Below are positions 12,035-23,800 of a DNA stretch of 64,000 nucleotides, in pieces. Every line of letters starts with the position of its first letter. The first letter of the stretch is position 1. A program made the position numbers and the translations under genes. Under the pieces are notes generated by a model. It had not been told where the DNA came from. It did no database searches and was given only the letters and a program-made list of their open reading frames with translations. Source of the DNA: Cristatella mucedo (Eukaryota > Bryozoa > Phylactolaemata > Cristatellidae); contig WPIO01000003.1 of NCBI GenBank assembly GCA_009760855.2, forward strand, positions 7,627,501 to 7,691,500, given 5' to 3'.

Positions 12035-12990
12035 TTACCCCATTGATGCTCTCAGATGAGACAGGATTATCTTCAGCTTGCTAAAAGAACGTTCATAACT
12101 GACAACTGATGTAGTAATGGTGAGAAGAACTTGTAAAGCAATATTGTGTTCGCCTGCGGCTTCTGCTGTGGTACTTAGCGAAGCTCCTGACACTAATGCA
12201 CATGCCTCACCTGTGGCCAATAGTTAAGCCGTTGAAGCGGCGCAGCGTCAGGCCACTAATGCACATTATATTTCTTGTCGTCTACTGCGATTGATTGGAC
12301 TCTCATAGATATGTGCCCGTTGAAAGTAATAAAGGAGAGTCTCGTTTACCGCGCGCGTTCGCCCCGCTGTGTCTCCGCGAGACTCCTACTAAAACAGCCG
12401 CCGCCGGAGACACTGTCATACGACAGCAAGTTTCAAATTAGGAAACACACCTCCATAACTGACAATGAAAGACAAGAGTTTCAGTGGGGTCTTTAGTACC
12501 GAGTCGTGAAGTGTGGCAAAAAGCATTTTGCAGTCACATATTCCGTTGTACAGCCCTGTTCCATCAACGTCTGAACAATGGAAACCTCCAAGATCTAGAC
12601 ATTGCTGGCGGAGTTTGATCTGGTCAAGTGTCTTCAAAAGCTTCTCAGCCTCCAACAAGAAATCAAATTTCGCATCAAGATCTGTGAGCTGGGAAAACCT
12701 AGTTGTAATTTCTTGCCGGAGATAGTCTATACAGCGTTTCATGATTATAAAAATCCTCTCCTTTACCATGAGACTAGCATCTTGAGGGAGTTCTCAAACA
12801 TCTGTGTTCTTCGGCGGATTCTCCGTTTAACTGCAACTCTCCACAATTCACTTCTCCTTTTGGCATCGAGTACCGATTCTTGGCACGGGTCATCTCGAAG
12901 TCTTGACAACTGAATCTCAAGAGAGTGGAAGTCACAAGAGGCGTCTTTGAAGTTCATCTTTGGACCATTCAGTCTTTTCTGATTGCGGTC
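12035..12990 (-). pseudogene. hAT-type transposase relic (ZMYM1-like), broken
   Basis: Read on the - strand, 12220-12035 gives NIALQVLLTITTSVVSYERS then FSKLKIILSHLRASM, the hAT C-terminal dimerisation signature (usual form ALRILLTLPVTVASAERSFSKLKLIK..LRSTM). Upstream, 12769-12416 gives EITTRFSQLTDLDAKFDFL and SFIVSYGGVFPNLKLA, matching the part just before it in intact elements. The two parts are separated by about 200 bp of unrelated sequence. A further piece may lie at 12990-12770. Confidence 0.7.
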
Positions 12991-13164
12991 AACATTCCGT
13001 AAGATGATATTGTGTGCGCCTGCTGCATCTGCTATTGTAATTAGCACAGCAGCATTGGCCAGTATTGTATGCCCCCATCTGCAGCATGTGGTTGGGCAAG
13101 TGACCTGGCGCAGCGTCCGGCCCTTGATGTAAGGATGTTGCCCGCCGCAGCTGCACACCCCCAT

Positions 13165-13588
13165 CCGCGGTGAGTCAACCAGCTGGCATATGTACGCACT
13201 GAGAGAATAGACAATAAATTAGCTGTCCCATTCCTCCGCTTAAAGACAGTTGGCGACAGAAGCTTTAGCTCTGCAGGTCCTAGACTGTGGAACTCGCTTC
13301 CACAATTCTTACGCAACGACATCTACTCTCCAACTGCCGACTATGGCACATCTTTTTCAGCGGTTCTGAACTGCTACTTCTATGCTACTCACTACCTCAA
13401 CTGCTCTCCTAACTCTGCTATGCTTCCCACTTTCTCTTTGTTGCGTGAGACGAAGTCTGTTGGCTACCGAATGCGTACCGAAAGTCGCTTAGGCTGTGAG
13501 TGCACTATACAAAACTCTCCTGCGTTAACACCCACATGGTCTTGATGACTTTGTGGAGTTACTGACGGAGATACATTACATTACATAG
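13165..13588 (+). mobile_element. 3' fragment of the second LINE family, tail (ACATT)n
   Basis: Matches the 3' part of the copy at 22785-24195: acaataaattagctgtccc, gacagaagctttagctc and agatacattacattacat. The coding part is degenerate. Confidence 0.75.
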
Positions 13589-15450
13589 ATCGAGTCTCGT
13601 TCACCGCTCACGTCCGCGTCAGTGCCTCTGCAAGAGACTCCACAAGAACAGTCACCACCGGAGCCTCATGTTACACAAGTGCTGTACAAAAATGGCAACA
13701 GAGCCAAAAAGTTAAATTTCAAAATACAATGTAGGAGACTGCCAGCTTCACTTCTCGTTTAAACTGTTCGAATGCTGTTCAGTCCACCATTGATAGCTTT
13801 CATAGCCTTCACTCATGCACTCCACCTTATCCGAGTTACGTTCGACAGTGATGGCTAAAAGGACTTTTCTCACTTCTTCCCACTTCAGAGCTTATCTTGA
13901 AAAGAATAATTAAGTGCTCTCTGCTGTTCTAAAAAACGTTATGACAACGGAATCTTGACTTGCAGCATGAACTCCGGCCAGGTGCAAGCTGTTTTTACGT
14001 TGACCTTAGCTGAAAAATTGCCGTCTGATCTCTTGATAATATTCTCTTCTGTACATCTGACTAGTGGCCAGACACGACTGCTGCGTTGTCGTAGCACAGC
14101 CAGTTAAGTAAGCCGAGCTTGTTTGGTCGGATAGCGTGTCGGTGCTCAGCCACGGCACTGGCTCGCCCTTGGCGCGACGCAGCCAGCCTGTGGCAGGCAG
14201 GAGATGAGCGGCCGGAGAGGGCACTTGGAACGCGGACAGAGTGGTGAACGGCCGTGTGCTTGTTGCGTTGCGCCACCCGAATACACGGTGGCTATAGCCC
14301 ACTCGGTGTTTCCGTGTCGTCGCGTGTGTGCCGCCAGAGCGTCAAGTCTGTAAACATGCCTAACTAGCTCAGCAAGGAATAGTCAAGTGCATTGAAATAA
14401 GGAATTTCTTGAAATTACGGTAGGTATTGTCGTTTTTAAAAAATATGCACAATCCATTTTCATTTCGACGTCCTTGGTCTTTTGAGTCCGAGGACCCATT
14501 TCCTTACTGTGCACCCTTGCTATGCCTCTACGGCTAGCGTCCGTGTGGAAATACACGTGTAGCAGCTCGCAACGCCGCTTTCGTTTGTCTCCCGTGTGCG
14601 CTGTTAGCATTCAACTTAAGGGTTCTGAGCGGATGCATAGCCCACGGTGTGGTACTACGCAATTAGCAATGGATCTTTCACAACGAACCTTGAAGTTCTA
14701 TCGCCTCCGTTGCAACTATAGCATAATTAATCCAAGTAGATTTGAAAAGTCTTAAGTATCTTGTCAAAATATTTTTAGCTCAAGTTCCCAATAAATGTCT
14801 CTTAACTAAAAAGTAGTGTGTGCAACTTAAGGCCCCTGTAAAATTATCCCCGGGCAAGGACAGTTCAAATTTGACGATCGTGTCTTTTGTCACTGCAAAT
14901 GGCACGCAATTTCTCCAAAAGATCTACGCTCCTTTAATTCCTAGCGAAAATTGAACCAAGCTGGCTTTGGGCAACCGATGCACATGTGGTACTGGTGAGC
15001 ACACACGCGGCACCGAAAGGATTTTCGTGGTAAAAATACAAAATACAGTAATAAAATTAAGCTACGCCGGTGAGCTGGTCACCTCACAAAGGTGCAAAGA
15101 CCGGTTATGTTCGCAGTGAGGGATATGTTCAGCTTACTTGCTTTTGCATTTTTCACCATATAAGCTTAATCGTTGGAGCACCTCTTTGAACGCTCCGACT
15201 CAGTTTTTACTACGTAGCAATTTCTCGGTGCAACATAAAAATTCCGTAACACTTTTAGCGATGGAAACTAAGTTCTTGTCTAATTTTAAGTCATTGAACT
15301 TGATGTTGGCGACATCTCAAACGTGTGACATGTCATATAACTTTTCCATTCCCTTCTTAGTACTTAGGGTTTAAAAGTAAGTATCCTGCATCTTTTGAGG
15401 AGTTTGGCATATTTGTACAGTGTATGTTATTAGACCTGTTGATTTAACGC
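13589..15450. other. Non-coding: nothing recognised
   Basis: Short open frames on both strands have no recognisable motif. Some degraded repeat sequence is likely but was not assigned. Confidence 0.4.
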
Positions 15451-15600
15451 CATGATAGGCCAGGATGTAAGGTGCTCGCTCTTCAGGACCTAGGTCGAGG
15501 GTTCGAATCCTGCAGTTGGTTGATTTTGTTGTTGCCAACTGCAAGCTGTGGTAACAGCCAATAAGGCTCTTCTGCCGCTTCACAAATGAGAAGATTAAAT
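15451..15600 (+). mobile_element. SINE-B, tRNA-derived copy
   Basis: A tRNA-like head (gtaaggtgctcgctcttc, with B box gggttcgaatcct at about 15499) is followed by a body ending ctcttctgccgcttcacaaa. The same unit recurs at 51338 and 54826 (+) and at 34581, 49298, 60290 and 60466 (-). Confidence 0.7.
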
Positions 15601-16137
15601 CAGCTACGATTGTTGTCTAACAAAAAAGCCATGTTTGGCCAATGACCAGTGGAAACGTGATCTTGACTTACAGGTCAACATGACAGCTATGATTACATCA
15701 AAAGATAGCTTATGTTACCCTTGTTTGTGCGATGTTGCATGCCGATCGGTTCACCAGTTCTTTAGAAATATCCATTAAATGTGCCGTCAGGAGAGCCAAG
15801 TCCTACAAGAGTGGGCATAACTCTAACCCTAATGGTCTTTCCATCTGAAGAATTTGAAGAAAAAATACTTCATTTGTATAGCGCCCCAGAATAACTTGTA
15901 TCCGGGTTAGGTTCGGTTGGCTGTAATGTGATAAGGGCCATATGCTTGACCAGGCCCTGACCTGTAGGCTTGCCCGGATGCGATGCCACCAAGTAACCTT
16001 GGCTTTCGGAGACCTGACATTGGCCGGATAGGTCATGAAATTGAATGCATAATCACAATCTATGCACAATCAAAAGATGCTGATGCCTACTATTAACCAT
16101 CTCCTTAACCTCCACCACCAGTTCAAAAATTATCAGA

Positions 16138-16520
16138 GCATGAATGTATCTCTGTTTGTAAGTCCACAAAAACCAAGTGGGTGTTACGAATGAGTTTTCT
16201 AATGCACACTTAAAAGTCTGGGGCTTTCGGTAGGCACAACGTCGCCATCAGATTTCATCTCAGTGAAGGAAGTAACGTAAAAGTAGTAGATCAGGACAGC
16301 TAGAAAGGATGTGCCACCATCGGCAGCTGGATAGATGTCATTGTGTAAGAATTGTGAAGTGAGTTCCACAGTTTAGGACCTGCTGAAGGAATGCAACAGC
16401 TAGACGACCTGAGGGTAAGATGAAGCTGAAACTGGTGAGAAGTTCAACTAGGTACGAATGAGCTAAGCCGTGGTTGGCCTTGTGGGTCAGCCTAAGAACT
16501 TTACTCTAGCTGTTGATCAA
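16138..16520 (-). mobile_element. Second LINE family, 3' fragment in reverse orientation
   Basis: It begins with the reversed 3' end (gaatgtatctctgtttgtaa) and continues through the reversed tccacagtttaggacctgc region seen in the + copies. Confidence 0.65.
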
Positions 16521-17160
16521 CCGGGAGCCATCGCAGCACCTTCGGCAAAGGAGACACATAGCTGAACCTCGGGGATTTGTTGACTACCCGTGCACCATCT
16601 GGGGTCGCATCAGTGGGAGGAAGGAGAGAGAGAGGAGGGAGAAGGCCAGGCAATTCGTCAATTTCGGCCAGGTCTCATTAAGAGCAAGAGCTCCACCGCA
16701 TATCAGGCTGCCAACAACTAACGGTTTATTGCACCAACATTGGGCATACATGTCGCACACATTCCAATCGATCCCCGATGTTGACGGTAGCATCAACAAG
16801 AAGCAGATCTCTAAGAAAGGCCCTAAGCTGCTCAGGGTAACCCATATGTGAGCAAAGCCACATAAGCTAGTATTGATCCATAGACTCTTTAAGCACCTTG
16901 ATGTAATCGTAAGTGGTGCAACGATGGAGGCTCCAGTTCATCTTAAACCGAACAGCACCTCTTCTTGGCCCCTAATGATTACCAAGTTTGCCAAAGGACA
17001 GGGTTCAACCGATCCCATTCGAAGGTTTGCCTCCAGCTATGAATTCTTGGCTAAGTCCATATTCTTGGCCATGCCCACGATCGCCTAAGGTCAGATCGGC
17101 CTTACTGCCTTAGAAGTGTGCATGCCCTATTTTCAGGCAAACAGATTGCAACTTCACAAC
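16521..17160. other. Non-coding: nothing recognised
   Basis: It may continue the LINE fragment to its left (reversed gccatcgcagcaccttcggcaaaggagac occurs again near 57730 and 60065). I see no gene. Confidence 0.4.
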
Positions 17161-17178
17161 AAGCATAAAATAACTATA

Positions 17179-17201
17179 TATAACTATAACTACAACTATA
17201 A

Positions 17202-17271
<70 letters not shown>

Positions 17272-17284
17272 TAGTTATAGTTAT
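17179..17284. repeat. (TA)n tract flanked by ATAACT inverted repeats
   Basis: Left arm about 17179-17203 (repeated ataact), TA run about 17204-17266, right arm about 17266-17284 (repeated agttat). The whole is self-complementary and could extrude as a cruciform. Confidence 0.9.
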
Positions 17285-17555
17285 ACACACACACAAGCGA
17301 ATCTTGTCAATTTCGTTTACACAGAGCAGAACAATGCAAAGACGCTTGGCTAAATGCCAGGCTTAAATAATTGTGTGTTTATAACAAAGCCAGAAGGTTA
17401 TGTGACACCGTTATCACAATTTTGAACTGCACCTTCGCACGAGCCGGCCTTGAGAACAGGCGAATATGCTTTCGCTAGGAGCACTCCAAATAATGTGACC
17501 AGAGTATGTGAGCACAGGGCGTGCCTTTGCCCAGGGTTCAAGCAGATAGTGGCAA

Positions 17556-17847
17556 TCAAATAAACAAAGGATGTATGCTTTTGGCAGTCAGTTTTCGACG
17601 GCACACCGGGCACGCCTTTGTAGTTTTGGCAGCATTTCTGATGCAGGGATCACAAAACACGTGTCCACAATTGGTTGAACTCAGCTGCCTCCCATCATTC
17701 CGGATCTGATTAGCATCGTCGAGACAAACCGTGCATAGTATTGCACTGCTTTGGCTGCTCACTGCCTCCGCCGGTGAATTCTTGCTTTCCGCGTTCACAA
17801 CTGCAGGTGATATGCCGGAACCCGGACTGCCTTCAACTTGCCTATGA
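17556..17847 (-). CDS. RNF4: RNF4-like exon 3 (RING domain)
   Basis: The acceptor cttttttag is followed by one base that completes a Thr codon, then 96 codons including the stop. It contains the whole RING with NCGHVFCDPC and CPVCRRK. Confidence 0.95.
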
Positions 17848-20800
17848 CTAAAAAAGGAACTTGTATCATCAAATGCTGTAAATATGGCTGAAAAAAGAAA
17901 ATCCGATCAGCACCACTGTTAGAACCCAAGAGCAAATTTTCTTCTTTTGGCATCTGCTTGTAAATAGAAGCAGTAAGGAAGATCTTGGAAGTTAAATAGG
18001 GCACCCAGCTGACAGGTAAACAGTCAAGAACAAGACAGCAGATCCTACCGACTGATACTTATAGATAACTGATGCAAAAAAATGCTAATGATGGAATGCT
18101 GGTCGATCGGACCACTGCAACGTCAGCAGCCCAATAAAGCTAGGCAATACTGCTGGGTTGACAGAGCCAACTTGCTGTTTTAAGAAGCCACCAATTTACC
18201 AACTTTGCACCGTTCACATAGTGGCAATGCCGTGCAGATTCTGCTACAGTGCCATGCCGACCCAAGCCCACCTAGCATAGGACGCAATTGCATTTGAATA
18301 TGTTCGGATTGTCTGAAATATGATAATAGCATCATCAACTATGCAAATCCGTAATGGTACCGTCAACGACCCTATGACAGGTAAGGTCCACGGGTATACA
18401 ACGAGTGAAAGCAGCTCAAAGTGGCTCTCGGCAAACCTTTACCGAAATCGAGCTTACAGCACCAGCCATGTCAGAGGCTCCAAAAATGGTGAAAATGTAA
18501 GAGCACGATAACAGGTGAACTGAACCTGGAGTGGGCCACCACAATCCAGCAACAACAGGCCAGTGAGTGGCCACGGTTGTTGCCGTGCCTATTAGTAATA
18601 GATCGCTGCCACTTGTGACTGATCGACTGAGCCGATTCAGCTGATTGACAGCAGCGCGGTCTACTAGGCAAGATGTCTGACTCCGTCCAGCTCATGGCAT
18701 TTTCTACCATCCCACGATTCTGGGTGATACAGCCAGTGGGAATCGGCTTCGGAAAAGGATGAGAAAACGTCACTGCAAGCCCAATTTGAGATTGTGAAAG
18801 AGTATGCTTACACTCTATGCTTTATTTCGTGAATCCCATAAATTGACGTCAAACTCACAACTCCGGAAGTTCTTTTACGTGCTGAAAGCATCTCGGGGGG
18901 GGGGGCTGTAAGCTAAGCAGCTATCTAGCTTGCTTACAAAAACCGAGGTCTCCAAGCATTCCTAAAGGGCATCAGTAGCATTGGCAACCCACATTACTCC
19001 AACTATCCTGCTCGAGTAATCAACTGAGCAATTGTATTGCACGTAAAAAAGTTTTGTTCCACCAAGTATGGGGATGCCACCTGCTGCTGGCTTTTGACTC
19101 AGCATACCGAGAACGCATTGTTAATTTCTGTGCACCATTTATAAAGTGTAGCTTAAGGTCTCACATAAGTAAAAATATTATTTAGGGAATTAATAAGTGC
19201 TCGGGCTTCAATTTGTTTAATAGCCTCTCTTAAACACTACGGCTCAGAGTCCATCAACCTCATCCATGTCTTGAGGTAATACTACCCCAGTAGTACTGCA
19301 ACCGGCTAAACAGCTCATCCCGAGTCCTAGCAGGAACACAATCGGACCTCAAGAAGACAGCGTTCCAACCTATTCCAAAGATGATCCGTGTAATTTAGGT
19401 CTGGCGAGTGCCTCACCGAATTCATGACTGACAACTGCTTCAGAAAAAAATCGCAACGAAGCTTTTGCAGTGTGCCTCGTGTCATGGTCCTGCTACCAAA
19501 TGCAGTCGTTCTCCAGAAGAGCTCTAGCACTTGAAATCCAAAATTTTTGTAACAGGTCGGCGTATACATGCTGGTAAATGAGCATGTTAATACGGTGAAG
19601 AACTCTTATTGACACCGAAGGAACAAAAGCAACACCATAGCATGACACTTTTGTCACCAAATTTAACGGGTAGCTGGAGACAGTCACCGAGGCACATTTC
19701 ATCTCTTGGCAGACTTACGAATGTTCTTTGCTTCCTGTTAGCAAAAAGCATAAATCTTGTCTTTTCGTCCAAAAATAATCCAACTCTAGTCGCCAGCCGT
19801 GTAGCTGGCACGGTCTCCTTTCTGTGCCACACGGTAAGGAAAGGCTTGCCGATTGGCGATTCTTCTCAATATGCCACGCCTGGCAAGCCTCCGGTGCACT
19901 GTATCAGTGCTTCTGACCACACCGGTAGTGGTTGCCAGCAACTGAGACAGCTTCTGGAATGCTGCCTTCCACCACCAAAGCACCAGCACCTTCAGGTGAA
20001 AGTCACCTTGCCGAGTAATCTTCCTTGGCCGACATGAATGCTGTCTAATAGCGATACTAGCATGCATTTTCAGCTTTTTAAGACAGCTCACCTCTTTATG
20101 GCTGATTTTAAGTCTGCGCCATTTTTTGGTTGCTTAGGCCCATTTCATGCATGCCCTGTAGTCGTCCTTTTAGAGCATTGTCAAGCGCTGACCTCATAAG
20201 CAAGTTATACTTAGTGTCAAACGAGCCGGGCTTCTGTCAGTGCATCAGGAAAACCCTCCCCTCGTGCCCTGTACAGCGACTGTACAGACAAGAGAGCTCG
20301 CATGGAGCAAAATGCTAAAACAAATTGCGGATTTTGTCAGTCCTAAGAAACGCCATGCTTAAATACCTACACCCCATAGCAACCGGAGGGTTTTTCGCAG
20401 TTTTAACGCAAACAATGTACTAATTACAAGCGACAGCTACTGCACTTTGACTGCAGACGTCACGGTTTACTGGATCGAGGCTGAGGTATTGATCTCTGAC
20501 TTTGTTTGCCCAATGTGTGATTTGTAGAGGAACAAGACTTTTGAGAAGTAGTGTACATACGCACGTGCACAAGGGCACCTGCATCTAAGCAGCAAATTCA
20601 CTTCAATGAGTGTGCAAGTAATCCCAAAGAGGATGCCACCATGTCATGCAACCTTCTGAATGGTAGTTTACTTGTCGGTCTGAGTAATTATATTCTGCCA
20701 TAAATCATAATCATGAAGCCCACTGCGATTCTCAACATAAAAATTCTGAAGTTTCGTAATTGCTCGAGAAGACAAGCAAATTACAGACTAGAGAATGACA

Positions 20801-23800
20801 TGATAAAGATCAAAGATGTAGAGAGATTGATTCCAACAGCTAGCAAAGGATAGAGATGAGGAAAGAGAGGACGTTGCAGCAGTCTTTACACACTTGTCAA
20901 GGGGGGAGGAGGCGGCGGGGAGGTGGGAACATCATCGAGCAACGAGTTTTGGACGACAGGTGTGTAGGATAAACCTACATTGGCAGACAGAACTAAAGGA
21001 AATCGGAAAAGATCCAGCATCTACAACGCCTTGGCAAGAAGAGCGAAGTTCGAAGAGGCAACCTGCCTATCACACCGGTGGTGAGGGAAATGCAGAGTAT
21101 GTGTAGGCTGTAACCTGTAAAAAAACTGGAAATAGCAGTCACATGCCATAACTAATGAATGAAAATCCAAACTAATAAACAACAACTATGGCCAAATAAC
21201 TTACGTGGACTGGCTGGTGGCAATCACTTCAACGTCCTCATCGGAATCCACCGGAAGAGCAGCATTCCGGGGTATCTTACGACTGGACATTCTCTGCACA
21301 GCTAAAGAAAAGGAGACTAGATTAACTTGCATGCCGACCGTGACCGTCATCCCTAACAATGTTATTTTTGTTGTTTATTGAGCATGCTACCACTAACCAT
21401 TCGATCGTGCTTCCTTTGCAGAAAATGTAAAGTGCCTACAAAGAGATTGAGTTCTCTAAGGGTGCTATATCAAGATTATTACTAATTATAACTATTGTAG
21501 CTAGGAGGATCTGCTTATCTTGTTCTTCACAACATTGGCTTGTAATCAAATCAATGACGAAACATTTGCACAAAATAGCATGATCGGCAAAGAATTGCTT
21601 CACAAGATTGCAAGAGATAACAGGACACTAACACTGCTCTAACCCAGTCATTGTTCTAAGGAGTGGCTCTTTGTCAGCCTTTGCCTTCTACTGGTTCGGA
21701 TGACGTACAACAGCCGAGGACAGCAGTGGAAGTCGGCCGGAATATACAGATTAACAAATGGCATTTGCTGAAGAATTTTAGAAGCTGGCAGCCGAATACA
21801 GTAAACTATAGCATTGAGGTACAACTTTGCAAATGCATGTTTTGCCTCGGATTCGGAGCTCGAAAATATTGACTACACAAGTGCTAGACCTATTATTTGC
21901 ACACAACTGTAACCCAGGCGATGGCGATGCATTGCAGGCAATATACTGAAGCATTATTCGACCTGACTATCCCTGAGGTAAGGCAACAGAGCCAAGTATT
22001 GAATGAGTTGATCACCCAATTGTCATATTTAACTATAGTGGCCGAGTTTCCCCGTCAATGCTCAAAAGGCCGGTAAGCATAAAGCTAAAGCAGTGGTTTG
22101 CTTAATCAAGTTCTTGAAAGCAAGATGTTTCGCAAGAGCAGATCATGTGCCTGCAGCAGCCAGGCTACTACTAAAATGAAATCGCCGAGAAATGAAAATT
22201 GCTGGTTTGGTCCAGCAGTTAAGGTACTCGCCCAAGGTCTGGCTGAGGTCGTGGGCTCGAGCACCGGCGCATATGTGAAGCGCCTGAATAGAGATTAAGT
22301 TCTCTTGGGGTGCTATACAAATGAATTATATTTTGTTTTTAAGTCAAGCTATGTAGGACGAATAGCTGGTTGTCCATGCTTTTGTCAGATTCTTGAAAAA
22401 ATTGTCGCTAAGCAGCTGGTAATAATAATAATAATAATGCACTTGATAAAGTGCGCTCAGAGAACTCAATCTCTTTCTAGGTGCTTTACATTTGCTGCAA
22501 AGGGAAACACGATTGAATGGTGAGTAATATGCTTGATAAACAACGTGAATAACATGGTTAGGGGTGACATGCACAGGTTCTGCATGCAAGTGTGGTTAGT
22601 GGCAGCATGCACAGTGTCAGCACGCATAAGCACGTGAAGGACAAATCACGGGGACCCACTACATGCTGTCCTAAATAGGTGTTTTTAAGTTCTTTTTAAA
22701 TGTGGTCAGGTCAGGGAATGTTCTGACGCAAGTCGGGAGCACACACTGAAAAGAATTAAATGCCAGAAAAATTTTAATCGAGGTTCAAGAGGCAGCACTC
22801 CACTGAAACTGCTTTCTTCCGCATTACCAATGACATCCTATGCAGCAACGATGACGGAAAAGTCACTGCCCTAGCGCTGCTAGATCTATCAGTTGCCTTC
22901 GACACCATTGATCACGATGTTCTACTTGAACGATTGAGAACAACGGTCAGGCAGACGAGGTACTGGCATGGTTTAAATCGTACTTGTCTGATCGTGTTTA
23001 ATCCATATCGTGTGGGGGTCAGGTCTCACACACGAGACCAGTCACCTGTAGAGTCCCTCAAGGGTTTGTCCTCGGTCCCTTGCTGCTCTCCATTTATACT
23101 CAAACTCTGGGAAAAGTTATTAAGGCCCATGGAATAGGATATCACTTTTATGGTAAAAGATACTCAGCTGTATTTGTCATTCAAACCGTCGGAATCTACT
23201 GCAGCAACTGATAAAGTGAATGCTTGCCTTGCCGACATTCGATCCTGGATGTCGAAAAATTTCTTGAAACTTGTATAAACTGAACTGCTACTCAGAGGAC
23301 ACCCTAAGCGTGTGACTGGATTAAAAGGCTTTGCTCTTCTAATAGGTGATGCTGCTGTGCAACCATCGTCACGTGCTCGAAATTTAAGTGTCGTTTTCAG
23401 CAACTGCTTCAATTTTAAAAGCGTCACTCGGAAGACTTCGTCTGCAGCTAGCCATCACGTCCGATCCCTATCTAAGAGTAGGAGCTGTCTTCCACAGTGG
23501 CTTGCAAAAATTTAACTAGCTCCTTAGTTCTGTCTCGGCTAGATTATTATAATTCCCTTTTGGCTGGGCTACCAAAAAAGGCAACTAGGCCACTGCAGCT
23601 GGCTATGAATATGGCTGCAAGGCTAGTTTTCAAGTCCCGGAGGTTTAACCAAGTGTCTCCTTTGCTAAAAGAGCTAAGATGGCTGCCGATTGATAAACGG
23701 ATACAGAGCAAAGTTCTTACGCTGACCCACAAGGCCCGCCACTTGGCTCCTCCATACCTAGCTGAACTTCTGCTGCACCAGTTTCAGCCTCCTCGTGCCC

